A DNA stretch of 64,000 nucleotides, taken from NCBI GenBank assembly GCA_022845895.1, contig AP025573.1, positions 422,001-486,000 of the forward strand, read 5' to 3'. How positions within the stretch are numbered: the first letter of the stretch is position 1; every line of letters begins with the position of its first letter. The DNA is from Lachnospiraceae bacterium (GTDB lineage Bacteria; Bacillota; Clostridia; Lachnospirales; Lachnospiraceae). Of the stretch, positions 27,220 to 37,012 are shown in pieces. A program made the position numbers and the translations under genes. The notes under the pieces are model-generated. The model had not been told where the DNA came from and ran no database searches. It was given only the letters and a program-made list of their open reading frames with translations.

Positions 27220-27801
27220 ATGATTACAGTCAATGCAATGGGAGACAATTGTCCTGTCCCGGTTATCAAGACCAAAAAGGCAATACAGGCGCTTACAGGG
27301 CCGGAGACGATTGAAGTTCTGGTAGACAATGAGATTGCCGTGCAGAATGTGACAAAGATGGCAGAGAGCGAGGGAGGCAGGGTTGCTTCAGAGCAGACGG
27401 CTGAGGGAGCATATAAGATAACGATACAGATGGAGGACGCTCTGGCTGAAAAGGAAGAGGAGAACGAGCCCCTTGTAGTTGCCGTTTCCTCCGACCGGAT
27501 GGGCACGGGCAACGACGAACTAGGGAAGGTGCTCATGAAGGGCTTTCTCTTTGCCGTAACGCAGCTCGATGTGCTTCCGAAGACGATGCTGTTCTATAAT
27601 GGAGGCGCGACCCTTACGGCGGAAGGTTCGGATTCTCTGGAAGATCTGAGGCTTCTTGAGTCCCAGGGCGTCGAGATCATGACGTGCGGGACATGCCTTG
27701 ACTATTATGGCCTGAAGGAGAAGCTTGCGGTCGGAACGGTGACCAATATGTACAGCATAGTTGAGACTATGGCGGGGGCGTCTAAGATAATCAAGCCGTA
27801 A
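27220..27801 (+). CDS. yedF: Selenium metabolism protein YedF
   Basis: 193 residues. An N-terminal TusA/SirA-like domain has the CPxP motif (DNCPVPVIKTKKAI, Cys11), and the C-terminal DsrE-like part carries the CGTC pair (TCGTCLDYY). This two-domain protein is a marker of bacteria that use selenium and is thought to carry or handle selenium or sulfur. The ATG at 27220 follows GGAAAGGTGG; an upstream in-frame extension has no ribosome site. It opens the selenium block and lies 63 bases before selD. Confidence 0.9.
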   Translation: MITVNAMGDNCPVPVIKTKKAIQALTGPETIEVLVDNEIAVQNVTKMAESEGGRVASEQTAEGAYKITIQMEDALAEKEEENEPLVVAVSSDRMGTGNDELGKVLMKGFLFAVTQLDVLPKTMLFYNGGATLTAEGSDSLEDLRLLESQGVEIMTCGTCLDYYGLKEKLAVGTVTNMYSIVETMAGASKIIKP

Positions 27802-27864
27802 CGGGAGCAGAAACTGGCCAAAGACACGGGACAGTTCAGATACAGACAGGAGGATGACAGGCAT

Positions 27865-28905
27865 ATGAAGCCAGAAGTGAGGCTGACACAGCTGAGCAAG
27901 ACTGCGGGGTGAGCGGCCAAGTTAGGTCCGGAGACCCTTGCCCAGGTTCTGGGTAAGCTGCCGCAGTTTGAGGATGAAAATTTAATAGTAGGCATTGAGA
28001 CATCAGATGATGCGGCCATATATAAGGTGACAGACGATATTGCCATGATTCAGACCGTGGACTTCTTTACGCCTATCGTGGATGACCCGTATATGTTCGG
28101 GCAGATTGCAGCGGCAAATTCGCTGAGCGATGTATGGGCTATGGGAGGCGAACCGGCGGTGGCCCTGAACGTTGTCGGATTTCCGAACTGTCTGGATCCG
28201 TCCATACTCGGGGACATACTGGCGGGAGGTGCCGCGAAGGTCAAGGAAGCCGGCGCCGTGCTGGTGGGCGGCCATTCGGTACAGGACGACGAGCCGAAGT
28301 ATGGGCTGTGCGTATCAGGCTTCGTGCATCCGGACAAGATATTTAAAAATTATGGATGCAGGCCGGGCGATATCCTCGTGCTGACAAAACAGATAGGAAG
28401 TGGCGTCGTCAATACAGCCATCAAAGCAGAGATGGCATCCCCGGGAGCTGTCCGTGAGGCGCAGACAGTCATGGCATCGCTGAATAAGAAGGCGAAGCAG
28501 GTCGTAGAGCGCTTCGACGTATCGGCCTGTACGGACATCACGGGCTTCGGCTTGCTGGGCCACTGCGTGGAGATGGCCTCTGCAAGCGGTGTCACTTTTG
28601 AACTGAACGTGCGCGACATCGCCTACTTTGATGACGCCGTCGACTACGCGAAGATGGGGCTGATACCGGCAGGGGCATATAAGAACAGAGGATATTCCAT
28701 AGATAAAGTAGAGACCGGGTCTGTGGAAGAGCATTATCTGGATCTGCTGTATGACCCACAGACCTCGGGAGGACTTCTCATCAGCGTGGCAGAAGAAAAC
28801 CTTGCAGAGATGATGGGCGATTTCCGACAGGCAGGAATGGATACAAAAGTGTCAGTCATCGGGAGAGTAGCCGAGAAAAGTGACAGATTAATCAGGTTAT
28901 TTTAA
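27865..28905 (+). CDS. selD: Selenophosphate synthetase, selenocysteine-containing
   Basis: 346 residues counting Sec. It makes selenophosphate, the selenium donor for Sec-tRNA, from selenide and ATP. The frame starts at ATG 27865 (AGGAGG upstream) and is interrupted only by TGA 27910-27912, codon 16, which falls in the active-site motif TAG-U-AAK where E. coli SelD has Cys17. Downstream conserved segments GIETSDDAAIY, VDFFTPIVDDPYMFGQIAAA and DPQTSGGLL are intact. Read-through as Sec is established for several clostridial SelD proteins. The gene therefore depends on the selAB and tRNA-Sec coded nearby. Confidence 0.93.
27913..27957 (+). promoter_or_regulatory. Candidate SECIS region downstream of the selD UGA
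   Basis: Two alternative hairpins follow the UGA. GGTC (27925-27928) and GACC (27933-27936) enclose CGGA, with a loop 16 nt from the UGA. CTTGCCCA (27937-27944) and TGGGTAAG (27950-27957) enclose GGTTC. The first has the more usual distance. Which is used cannot be told by eye. Confidence 0.4.
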
Positions 28906-28946
28906 AAGGGGTCAGACCCCTATGCATATAGGGGTCTGACCCCTTT
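28905..28946. repeat. 42-bp perfect palindrome between selD and selA
   Basis: The arms of 19 bp (AAAGGGGTCAGACCCCTAT and its complement) meet at GCAT, so the whole 42 bp is self-complementary. Each arm also contains the smaller palindrome GGGGTCAGACCCC. It starts in the selD stop codon. It could be an intrinsic terminator or attenuator (CCCTTTGAAG follows) or a dispersed repeat. Confidence 0.85.
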
Positions 28947-28990
28947 GAAGATTTTCACACAATTCAAACTATTTTGAAAGGAACAGTATT

Positions 28991-30418
28991 ATGGACAAGA
29001 ATATGTTGTACCGCAGTATTCCTAAGGTGGATGTGCTCCTGGAGAGCAAGGCCGTCCAGGGGATGATTGAACATTACAGCAGGGATACGGTGATGGAAGC
29101 GATTCGTGTTGAGACGGACAAGCTGCGTGCGTTTATCGGCCGATGTGATGATGAGGAGATGGCGAAGGCTCAGATTGAGATGCTGACGGCCCATATCGAG
29201 ATGACGGTGGCAGCCATGCACAGGCCGAATATGCGTATGGTCATCAATGGAACCGGGACGATTCTTCACACGAATCTGGGCAGAGCTCCAATCAGCGGGG
29301 AACATATGAGGAAGGTGGCAGCGATTGCAACCGGATATTCCAACCTTGAGTACAATCTGGAAGAGGGCCGGCGCGGCGAGCGTTATTCTCATTTCGAGAA
29401 GCTGCTGTGCAAGCTGACAGGGGCGGAAGCTGCCATGGCGGTTAATAACAATGCAGCTGCAGTCATGCTTATCCTGAGTTCCATAGCCAAGGGGGGAGAG
29501 GTGGTCGTCTCCCGGGGAGAGCTGGTGGAAATCGGAGGCAAATTCCGCATACCTGACGTGATGGAACAAAGTGGCGCCACACTTGTCGAGGTGGGAACGA
29601 CGAACAAGACACATTATGATGATTACGAACATGCGGTGACAGAGGCGACGAAGGCGCTGCTTAAGGTGCACACGAGCAATTACCGTATCGTAGGATTCAC
29701 AGATACGGTGCAAATTGACGAGCTCGTTCCCCTCGCAAGGGAACATGATCTTCCTGTGATAGAAGATCTCGGCAGCGGCGTGCTGATTGACCTGAGCAGA
29801 TATGGCCTGACGTACGAACCTACCGTACAGAATTCGATTGCCAAAGGCGCGGATGTCGTCTGCTTCAGCGGAGACAAGCTGCTTGGGGGTCCGCAGGCAG
29901 GCATTATCATCGGCAAGAAGAAATACATCGATATGATGAAAAAGAACCAGCTGACGCGGGCACTGCGCATCGACAAATTTACGGCTGCCACGCTGGAACT
30001 TGTACTGCAGGAGTACCTTTCTGAAAAGAAGGCAGTGGAAAATATCCCGGTGCTGCGGATGATTACAAAACCGCTTGAAGAAGTGGAGAAGGAAGCCCGT
30101 GGGTTTGCGAGTATGCTGGAAGATGCACATCTGCCGGCAGAGATTAAGACGGAGCACTGCGAGTCACAGATAGGCGGCGGCTCGCTGCCGCTGGAAAGGA
30201 TACCGAGCATGGCAGTATCCATCCATCCGGAGAAAATCAGCGTGCCGGAGTTTGAAGAGCGCCTCCGCCACCTGCCGGTGCCGGTAATTCCAAGGACGGT
30301 GAACGACACAATCCTCTTGGATGTCCGCACCCTTGGACAAAGAGATTATAAATTGATAACAGAGCAGATAAAAGAACTGGATGTACTGGAAGAGACAAGT
30401 CTTATCGCATCACGTTAA
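28991..30418 (+). CDS. selA: L-seryl-tRNA(Sec) selenium transferase
   Basis: 475 residues, a PLP enzyme converting Ser-tRNA(Sec) to Sec-tRNA(Sec) with selenophosphate. The PLP lysine is Lys296 in [16 protein letters not shown], one off E. coli Lys295. The tRNA-handling N-terminal part and the [20 protein letters not shown] loop are present. AAAGGAAC is eight bases before the ATG. selB starts 13 bases after the stop. Confidence 0.96.
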   Translation: MDKNMLYRSIPKVDVLLESKAVQGMIEHYSRDTVMEAIRVETDKLRAFIGRCDDEEMAKAQIEMLTAHIEMTVAAMHRPNMRMVINGTGTILHTNLGRAPISGEHMRKVAAIATGYSNLEYNLEEGRRGERYSHFEKLLCKLTGAEAAMAVNNNAAAVMLILSSIAKGGEVVVSRGELVEIGGKFRIPDVMEQSGATLVEVGTTNKTHYDDYEHAVTEATKALLKVHTSNYRIVGFTDTVQIDELVPLAREHDLPVIEDLGSGVLIDLSRYGLTYEPTVQNSIAKGADVVCFSGDKLLGGPQAGIIIGKKKYIDMMKKNQLTRALRIDKFTAATLELVLQEYLSEKKAVENIPVLRMITKPLEEVEKEARGFASMLEDAHLPAEIKTEHCESQIGGGSLPLERIPSMAVSIHPEKISVPEFEERLRHLPVPVIPRTVNDTILLDVRTLGQRDYKLITEQIKELDVLEETSLIASR

Positions 30419-30431
30419 GGAGCATTTAATT

Positions 30432-32345
30432 ATGAAGAACATTATTATAGGCACGGCGGGGCACATAGACCACGGAAAGACTACATTGATCAAGGCTTTG
30501 ACAGGCCGCAATACAGACCGGTGGGAGGAAGAGCAGAGGAGAGGCATAACGATTGACCTCGGCTTCACCTATTTCGACCTTCCGAACGGGGACCGTGCCG
30601 GTATCATCGACGTGCCGGGCCATGAAAAGTTTATCAACAATATGGTCGCCGGCGTCGTCGGCATGGATCTGGTCCTGCTTGTTGTTGCCGCGGATGAAGG
30701 GATCATGCCCCAGACGAGGGAGCATATGGACATACTCCATCTGCTCGGCATTGAGAAGAGCATCATCGTTCTGAACAAATGTGACATCGTCGATGAAGAA
30801 TGGCTGGAACTGGTAGAAGAAGAGGTCAGAGATGAGCTGGAAGGAACTTTTCTGGAACATGCACCTGTCGCTAAGGTGTCAGCGGCAACCGGAGATGGCC
30901 TGCCGGAATTGATAAGCATCATCGAACGGATGACACGGGATGAAGTGGTGCCCAAAGACATCCATACGATTCCAAGGCTTCCGATTGACCGTGTATTTAC
31001 GCTTTCTGGCTTTGGCACGGTCATAACCGGGACTCTCGTAACGGGAACGATTGCGAAAGAAGATACGCTGCAGATGTATCCTGTCGGTAAGCCATGTAAG
31101 ATTAGGAGCATTCAGGTACATGGGCAGGATGTAAAAGAGTGCTTTGCCGGACAGCGTGTGGCAATCAATCTGTCTAACGTGAAGAAGCGGGAAATAAAGC
31201 GAGGCTGCGTATTGGCTCCGCCCGATAGTATGAAAGAGACGGACCTTCTGGATGTGCGTCTGGACGTCCTTGAGTCGTCTATGCGGGTCCTGACCCATCA
31301 TGCAAGACTGCATCTTTTTACAGGCACTAGTGAAGTGCTCTGCCGGGCAGTCCTTCTCGACGCGGACGAGATAGGTCCGGGAGAGAGCGGTTACGTACAG
31401 CTCCGTCTGGAGGAAAGCATCGCGGTACGCAGAGGAGACAAGTTCGTCGTACGGTTTTATTCCCCGATGGAGACGATTGGAGGCGGCGTCGTGCTGGAGC
31501 CGAATCCGGGAGTGAAGAAGCGTTTCCGGGAAGACGCGATTGAAGAACTTAGGCGGAAAGAATCCGGCTCTTCTGTCGACGTGATTGAACTTCACATAAA
31601 AGAGCACGGTCAGTCGATGATTACGCTGGCCGAACTGGCAAAGCTGACCGCGCTTTCCATGGAAGAGGTACAAGAAGATGTAAAAGAGCTGGAAGCCTGC
31701 GGGACCGTATATTCCTTTGCCATGAGAAAGGATACTTATGTATGGCATGCAGACGCTGCCCGTGAGGCTGCGAAAGTGATTGCGCGGGCGCTGGCGGCCT
31801 TCGAGGAAAAGCATCCGTACCGGTATGGCATGAAGAAGGCAGAAGTTCAGATGACTTACTTCCAGAAAATGAAGCCTAACGTATTTGACAGAGTGGTAGA
31901 GCTGCTGGAGGCGGACGGCCACGTTAAGCGGGTGGATGAATTCCTCTGTTCGCCTGAGTTTAAAGTATGTAAAGACAAGACTTATGATAAGGTGTCCGGC
32001 CTGATTACCGGGGCAGTCCAAAAAGCAGGGTATGATTTCGTACGCTATACGGACATAGACATGAAAGGGATGAGCCGGGAAATATCTGATGATATACTGA
32101 ACATACTGCTTCAGGAAGAACTGCTTGTGAAGGTCACGGAAGATACGTATACGCTGAAATCTTATATGGATGAAGCCAGAGAGATCATCAGCGGAAGGCT
32201 CAGGGAGAATCCAGTCATAACGATAGCAGAGGTGCGCGATATATTCGGCACGAGCAGGAAAAGCGCGAAACCGATTCTGGAATATATGGACAGCATCAGG
32301 GTGACCAAGAAGACCGGGGCAGAGAGTGAGAGGGTAGCATACTAA
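30432..32345 (+). CDS. selB: Selenocysteine-specific elongation factor
   Basis: 637 residues. The GTPase domain has [22 protein letters not shown] and NKCD boxes; beta-barrel domains follow, then C-terminal winged-helix repeats (about 390-630) that bind the SECIS hairpin. It delivers Sec-tRNA(Sec) to UGA codons of selD and prdB. The ATG at 30432 gives the family start [15 protein letters not shown] and follows AAGGAG. The stop overlaps the next start (TAATG). Confidence 0.96.
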   Translation: MKNIIIGTAGHIDHGKTTLIKALTGRNTDRWEEEQRRGITIDLGFTYFDLPNGDRAGIIDVPGHEKFINNMVAGVVGMDLVLLVVAADEGIMPQTREHMDILHLLGIEKSIIVLNKCDIVDEEWLELVEEEVRDELEGTFLEHAPVAKVSAATGDGLPELISIIERMTRDEVVPKDIHTIPRLPIDRVFTLSGFGTVITGTLVTGTIAKEDTLQMYPVGKPCKIRSIQVHGQDVKECFAGQRVAINLSNVKKREIKRGCVLAPPDSMKETDLLDVRLDVLESSMRVLTHHARLHLFTGTSEVLCRAVLLDADEIGPGESGYVQLRLEESIAVRRGDKFVVRFYSPMETIGGGVVLEPNPGVKKRFREDAIEELRRKESGSSVDVIELHIKEHGQSMITLAELAKLTALSMEEVQEDVKELEACGTVYSFAMRKDTYVWHADAAREAAKVIARALAAFEEKHPYRYGMKKAEVQMTYFQKMKPNVFDRVVELLEADGHVKRVDEFLCSPEFKVCKDKTYDKVSGLITGAVQKAGYDFVRYTDIDMKGMSREISDDILNILLQEELLVKVTEDTYTLKSYMDEAREIISGRLRENPVITIAEVRDIFGTSRKSAKPILEYMDSIRVTKKTGAESERVAY

Positions 32346-33253
32346 TGAATCTAAAACAGTTAGAAGCCTTTGTACAGGTGGCGGAGGGCGGAAGCTTTTC
32401 CAAAGCGGCAAAAGAATTATTCCTGACACAGCCTACGGTGAGTGCGCATATTTCTTCGCTGGAGAAAGAGCTGAATGTCCGTCTGTTCGTAAGGAATACG
32501 AAGGAAGTCAGCCTGTCGGACGACGGCAGGGAGCTATACAGATATGCGAGGCAGATGATAGATCTGGAGAGCCAGATAGAAGAAAAGTTCGGCTCGTCAA
32601 GGAAGGAGAAGAGACAGTGCATTACCATCGCGGCATCTACGATACCGTCTCAGTATCTTCTTCCAAAGGTGCTTATCAAATTCAGTGAGAAATATCCAGA
32701 GGAACAGCTGAAGATAATAGAGACGGACAGCACCAAGGTAATCGCACAGATTGTGGATCATCTTGCTGAGGTGGGCTTCACCGGCACCGTGCTGGAGAAG
32801 AAGCACTGCAAATATATACCGTTCTACAAGGATGAGCTTGTCATCATCACGCCCAATACAGATAAGTACAGGCAGATACAAGACGGGGGCGGAGAAGATA
32901 TATCCTGGATTATGAAAGAACACGTCATCATGCGTGAGGAAGGATCCGGAACACGCAAGGAGGCAGGGAAGCAGCTCCGGCGTGCCGGCGTGGAGCTGAC
33001 GGATCTGGATATCATAGCGAGTATCGAGAACCAGGAGACGATTAAAAAGTCTGTGCGTCGGGGGATGGGGGTATCGATACTGTCCAGGCTGGCTACTGCG
33101 GATGAGGCGGAAGACGGGCATCTGCTCGTATTTCCGATACCTTTTGCAGACGAAGGACGTAATATCAACCTCGTATATAATAAAAATTATCAGCTGTCGC
33201 GCTCCGCGGAACGTTTCATCAAGGTGGTAAGGTCTATATATCAGGATAAATAG
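32345..33253 (+). CDS. LysR-family regulator of the selenium block
   Basis: 302 residues: N-terminal winged helix (FSKAAKELFLTQPTVSAHIS) and a LysR-type ligand-binding domain. Its start overlaps the selB stop, so it is made with the Sec machinery, and it matches the selenium-metabolism-associated LysR subgroup by context. I propose that it binds the ATAG-N4-TGTCTAT boxes near yedF, the desulfurase gene and prdF. The effector is unknown; a selenium compound or proline are candidates. Confidence 0.88.
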   Translation: MNLKQLEAFVQVAEGGSFSKAAKELFLTQPTVSAHISSLEKELNVRLFVRNTKEVSLSDDGRELYRYARQMIDLESQIEEKFGSSRKEKRQCITIAASTIPSQYLLPKVLIKFSEKYPEEQLKIIETDSTKVIAQIVDHLAEVGFTGTVLEKKHCKYIPFYKDELVIITPNTDKYRQIQDGGGEDISWIMKEHVIMREEGSGTRKEAGKQLRRAGVELTDLDIIASIENQETIKKSVRRGMGVSILSRLATADEAEDGHLLVFPIPFADEGRNINLVYNKNYQLSRSAERFIKVVRSIYQDK

Positions 33254-33260
33254 AGCAGAA

Positions 33261-33299
33261 AACACCAATTATAGAATCTGTCTATAACTGGTGTTTTTT
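33261..33299 (+). terminator. Terminator after the LysR gene, with embedded LysR box
   Basis: AACACCA and TTATAGA pair with TCTATAA and TGGTGTT with one mismatch, followed by TTTTTTA. The stem contains the 33271-33285 box, so terminator and operator overlap. Confidence 0.75.
33271..33285. promoter_or_regulatory. Proposed LysR T-N11-A operator between lysR and desulfurase gene
   Basis: ATAGAATCTGTCTAT, an exact match to ATAG-N4-TGTCTAT, 104 bases before the desulfurase start. It differs from the yedF site at only one base. Role inferred from repetition. Confidence 0.5.
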
Positions 33300-33389
33300 A
33301 TCGGCCTTTTTGATTAGACGAAGGGAATAAATGGTAATATACTAAATGATAGAAGACAAATGTTAGAATTTGAAAGGACGTATGTACGG

Positions 33390-34526
33390 ATGATATACAT
33401 GGATAATGCAGCGACTACCATGCACAAGCCGAAGGAAGTGCTGGATGCGGTCATACAAGCTATGAGCTCGATGGGGAACGCGGGAAGAGGGGCCAACGAG
33501 GCCTCTCTGAGCGCATCCAGGATTATATATGATACGAGAGAAAAATTATGCACTCTGTTTCATGCAGAGAATCCGAGACAGATTGTATTTACGGCCAACT
33601 CTACGGAAAGCCTTAACATGGCAGTCAAAGGGCTTCTCGGGCCAGGGGACCATGTGGTGACGACGATGCTGGAACACAATTCCGTGCTCCGGCCGCTGTA
33701 TGAGATGTCAGAACGCGGGACCGAGCTTACGGTTGTAAGGAGCAGCAGGCTTGGCACGGTAAAAACAGAAGACATTGAGGCCGCGATCAGGCCCGGAACA
33801 AAGATGATCGTTATAACGAACGGATCGAACCTGACCGGTAATTATGTCGACTTGAAACCTATAGGAGAAATTGCTAAAAAGCATGGCGTTCTTCTCGTCG
33901 TTGATGCCTCCCAGACAGCCGGCGTATTTCCAATCGACGTGCAGGAGATGAACATAGACGTGCTGTGTTTTACAGGACACAAGGGCCTGCTGGGCCCACA
34001 GGGGATCGGCGGCATGTATGTAAGAGAAGGCCTGGCTGTCCGCCCTCTGAAGAGCGGGGGGAGCGGGGTGCAGACATTCAGCAGGACGCATCCTTCGGAG
34101 ATGCCGACTGCCCTGGAGGCAGGTACGCTGAACGGACATGGAATCGCGGGCTTGAATGCGGCGCTGTCTTATCTGGAAAAAGAGGGGATTGACAAGATAC
34201 GCGGACGTGAACAGGAGCTTATGTGGAGGTTCTATAACGGGGTAAAGGATATCCCCGGTGTAAAAGTATATGGCGATTATAGCTTAAAAGAGCGCTGTGC
34301 AATCGTGGCGCTCAATATAGGTGATTATGATTCTTCAGAAGTGAGTGATGAACTTCTTACAGCATATGGGATATCTACAAGGCCGGGAGGACATTGTGCG
34401 CCACTTATGCATGAGGCGCTCGGTACTGTGGAACAGGGGGCTGTAAGGTTCAGCTTTTCCCACTATAACACCGATGAAGAAGTGGATACCGCAATAGCGG
34501 CTGTCCAGGAGTTGGCGTCAGACTGA
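33390..34526 (+). CDS. Cysteine desulfurase / selenocysteine lyase-like PLP enzyme
   Basis: 378 residues of the class V aminotransferase fold. The family start is MIYMDNAATTMHKP, the PLP lysine is in CFTGHKGLLGPQG, and the catalytic cysteine is in RPGGHCAPLMHEA. In this setting it probably mobilises selenium from selenocysteine, or sulfur from cysteine, for SelD. A TGTTAGAATTTGAAAGGA leader precedes the chosen ATG; a nearby upstream ATG in the same frame (33360) lacks a ribosome site. Confidence 0.9.
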   Translation: MIYMDNAATTMHKPKEVLDAVIQAMSSMGNAGRGANEASLSASRIIYDTREKLCTLFHAENPRQIVFTANSTESLNMAVKGLLGPGDHVVTTMLEHNSVLRPLYEMSERGTELTVVRSSRLGTVKTEDIEAAIRPGTKMIVITNGSNLTGNYVDLKPIGEIAKKHGVLLVVDASQTAGVFPIDVQEMNIDVLCFTGHKGLLGPQGIGGMYVREGLAVRPLKSGGSGVQTFSRTHPSEMPTALEAGTLNGHGIAGLNAALSYLEKEGIDKIRGREQELMWRFYNGVKDIPGVKVYGDYSLKERCAIVALNIGDYDSSEVSDELLTAYGISTRPGGHCAPLMHEALGTVEQGAVRFSFSHYNTDEEVDTAIAAVQELASD

Positions 34527-34581
34527 TCAGGGGTGACTAAGAAGGACTGAGCCAAATGAGAGTTACTAAAGGAGGAGAAAC

Positions 34582-35679
34582 ATGAATTTATCTGATTCAA
34601 AGAAGAAACTTGCACTTGCGGGTGTGATATGCGGACTTGTGGCAGCATGCCTGGCATACTTCGGCAATCCGGCGAACATGGCGTTCTGTATCGCATGCTT
34701 CATCAGAGATACGGCAGGGGCTCTGGGAATGCACCAGGCGGAAGTTGTACAGTATGCAAGACCGGAGATCATCGGACTTGTACTCGGTGCGTTTATAATT
34801 TCCGTGGTGACAAAAGAGTACCGTTCTACGGCAGGCTCTTCGCCGATGATACGGTTTGTGCTCGGACTTATCATTATGACGGGTTCTCTCGTATTTCTGG
34901 GATGCCCGCTTCGTATGGTAATCCGGATGTCCGCCGGGGACCTTAACGCGTGGGTAGCGCTGATTGGATTCGTTCTCGGCGTTGGTTCCGGCGTCGTGGC
35001 TTTAAAGAAGGGGTTCAGCCTCGGAAGGGCACATGTGACGAATAAGGTTGGTGGCACGGTGCTTCCTCTTCTCATGTTAGGGATACTTGTCCTTTCCATC
35101 GGGACGACCCTTTTGAAGGCGAGCGAAGCGGGACCTGGAAGCATGCATGCGCCGCTCATAGCATCACTGATAGGCGGTCTTGTCTTCGGCGCATTCGCAC
35201 AGAAGTCCAGAATGTGTTTTGCAGGAAGCATCCGTGATATCATCCTGATGAAAAACTTCGACTTGTTCAGCGTGATTGGCGGACTGTTCGTAGTCATGCT
35301 CATATTCAACATAGCCACAGGCCGCTTCGTATTCGGATTCGACACGCCTGGAATTATCGCCCATTCCGAGCATCTGTGGAATATACTTGGTATGTATGCG
35401 GTTGGTTTTGCTGCCGTACTTGCAGGAGGATGCCCACTGCGCCAGCTCATCCTTGCGGGCCAGGGTTCTTCTGACTCAGCGGTTACGGTAATCGGAATGC
35501 TTGTCGGAGCAGCGCTCTGCCATAACCTTGGTCTTGCTGCAAGCGGTACGGCGGCCAATGCAGAGACCGGAGAGATTGTTGCCGGGGCAGTTCCGTTTAA
35601 CGGTAAAGTCGCATGCGTTATCTGCATCGTGGCATGCTTTGTCATCGCGTTTACAAACAAGCGCAAAGAAGCCAAATAA
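34582..35679 (+). CDS. yedE: YedE-type selenium metabolism membrane protein
   Basis: 365 residues with about ten membrane helices. It belongs to the YeeE/YedE (TsuA-like) transporter family, with conserved cysteines in small motifs (FLGCPLRMVIR, RMCFAGSIRD, LAGGCPLRQLI) of the kind that pass thiosulfate-like substrates. Next to selD and YedF it is taken as a selenium-compound importer. AAAGGAGG precedes the start. The TusA-like gene follows after 62 bases. Confidence 0.9.
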   Translation: MNLSDSKKKLALAGVICGLVAACLAYFGNPANMAFCIACFIRDTAGALGMHQAEVVQYARPEIIGLVLGAFIISVVTKEYRSTAGSSPMIRFVLGLIIMTGSLVFLGCPLRMVIRMSAGDLNAWVALIGFVLGVGSGVVALKKGFSLGRAHVTNKVGGTVLPLLMLGILVLSIGTTLLKASEAGPGSMHAPLIASLIGGLVFGAFAQKSRMCFAGSIRDIILMKNFDLFSVIGGLFVVMLIFNIATGRFVFGFDTPGIIAHSEHLWNILGMYAVGFAAVLAGGCPLRQLILAGQGSSDSAVTVIGMLVGAALCHNLGLAASGTAANAETGEIVAGAVPFNGKVACVICIVACFVIAFTNKRKEAK

Positions 35680-35741
35680 TTATGTTTTTGTATTGAAATA
35701 CAGGTTTATAAGTAGTATTCTGAGAAAGAAGGTTAAATAAT

Positions 35742-35945
35742 ATGAAGGAAGTAGATGCGAGAGGTCTTTCCTGCCCGGAGCCGCTTATGCTGACGGCGGA
35801 TGCGATGAAAGAGGTCAAAGAGGCGGTAAAGGTTCTTGTTACAGAACCACATCAGAAGATGAACGTAGAAAAGTATGCAAAAGAGCATGGAAAGTCTGCG
35901 GTATCGACGGAGAAGGAAGGCTATTTCGAAGTGGTAATCGAATAG
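35742..35945 (+). CDS. TusA-like sulfur/selenium carrier protein
   Basis: 67 residues, a single TusA domain with the CPxP motif (GLSCPEPLML). Such proteins relay persulfide or perselenide. Position directly after YedE suggests it receives the imported atom. AAGAAGG is upstream and the DUF3343 gene starts two bases after the stop. Confidence 0.9.
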   Translation: MKEVDARGLSCPEPLMLTADAMKEVKEAVKVLVTEPHQKMNVEKYAKEHGKSAVSTEKEGYFEVVIE

Positions 35946-35947
35946 GC

Positions 35948-36184
35948 ATGAGAAAAAAAGAGTTAAAACTGGTCGTCACATTCCATACGACGGCTGATGC
36001 TATGGCAATGGAGAAGGCGTGTAAGAAACACGGTGCTCCAGGACGGATTATCCCGGTTCCCAGGGCAATATCCGCAGGCTGCGGCCTGTCCTGGTGTGCA
36101 GGGCTTGACGACAGGGAACAGATGAAAGAAATGATGGCAAAAGCCGGCATTGAAGAAGAGGACATGCACGAGTGCATGGTTTAG
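35948..36184 (+). CDS. DUF3343 protein
   Basis: 78 residues of the DUF3343 type (LVVTFHTTADAMAMEKACKK, then PRAISAGCGLSW). The paired Cys residues in SAGCGLSWCAG could carry sulfur or selenium. It is the last gene of the block, two bases after the TusA-like gene, and is followed by a strong hairpin. Role in selenium handling is inferred from context. Confidence 0.85.
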   Translation: MRKKELKLVVTFHTTADAMAMEKACKKHGAPGRIIPVPRAISAGCGLSWCAGLDDREQMKEMMAKAGIEEEDMHECMV

Positions 36185-36203
36185 AATAAATGCCGCTGAG
36201 ATG

Positions 36204-36250
36204 AACATGCCCCGGAATAAAGGATGGATTCCTGAATTCCGGGGCATGTT
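36204..36250 (+). terminator. Strong hairpin ending the selenium operon
   Basis: Perfect 15-bp arms (AACATGCCCCGGAAT and its complement) with a 17-base loop, 20 bases after the last stop. The T-run is minimal (TTTG), so the fold rather than the tail is the evidence. Confidence 0.7.
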
Positions 36251-36268
36251 TGTGCTGCCGTCTGTTAT

Positions 36269-36856
36269 TTATACACCGTCTACGAATGTGTCAAGCACAT
36301 GCGGCAGAAGCTTGTCGCTGTACTGGGAAAGTGAGTATTTTCCCTTGAAAAGCGACCAATCATACAGCAGTGCACGTTCAAACATGGCATAGATGGCCAT
36401 GAGCTCTTCGGCAGTGCTCGTGTTCTTAAATTCTCCTTTTTCCAGACCTTCTTCCAGAATCTCCGTAATCCACTTGAAATAAAAACGTTTGCTGTCAGAA
36501 AGAGACTTCTTATCTTTCGTGACAAGCTGTGAAGAATACAGCAGTGCAAGCAGCTTGATATCTACACTTGTCTCTATCATATAAAACAGCTCATGGTTTA
36601 AAAACAGGAGCTTGTCATAAGCAGACAGATTCGGGTCAATAACTGCGGCCAGTTCTTCGTATTTTTCATCAAACAGATATGACAGGGAATTAAGCAGTGC
36701 TTCTTTCCCTTTGAAATAGTGGTAGAAAGTGCCTTTAGAGGTCTTTGAAGCACAGATGATATCCTCTACGGTCGTCTGCTCATATCCGTTCTTGTAAAAC
36801 AGATTCCAGGCAGCTTTTACGATGCGGCTCTTCGTTGACTGTCGCTTTCGTGGCAT
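36269..36856 (-). CDS. TetR-family transcriptional regulator
   Basis: 195 residues with an N-terminal TetR helix-turn-helix (ILxAAWNLFYKNGYEQTTVEDI-type, then SKGTFYHYFKGKEAL) and a ligand domain without recognisable specificity. The ATG at 36856 has AAGGGA upstream; a GTG two codons earlier is possible. It sits between the selenium and proline blocks, so control of either is possible but unproven. Confidence 0.88.
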   Translation of the reverse strand: MPRKRQSTKSRIVKAAWNLFYKNGYEQTTVEDIICASKTSKGTFYHYFKGKEALLNSLSYLFDEKYEELAAVIDPNLSAYDKLLFLNHELFYMIETSVDIKLLALLYSSQLVTKDKKSLSDSKRFYFKWITEILEEGLEKGEFKNTSTAEELMAIYAMFERALLYDWSLFKGKYSLSQYSDKLLPHVLDTFVDGV

Positions 36857-36946
36857 CGTCACCCATTCCCTTCTCTAGATTAACATATCGTGTACCGCGG
36901 ACAGATGTGCGCTGCACAGCCTGCCTTGATATACCTTTATATAAAG

Positions 36947-36975
36947 AGAAGCGGATTATGAACTAATCCGCTTCT
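36947..36975 (-). terminator. Terminator of prdF
   Basis: Perfect 12-bp arms AGAAGCGGATTA and TAATCCGCTTCT around TGAAC, 38 bases beyond the prdF stop. On the minus strand the stem is followed by a T-rich CTTTATAT tail. Confidence 0.75.
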
Positions 36976-37012
36976 ATAACTACCGCAGTACCAACTTTAA
37001 TTCCGGCAGATA

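Noticed and set aside
28027..28905. selD starting at the internal ATG 28027
   Set aside because: That start would drop the active-site and ATP-binding N-terminus; the frame upstream is open from ATG 27865 with a good ribosome site except for the Sec TGA.
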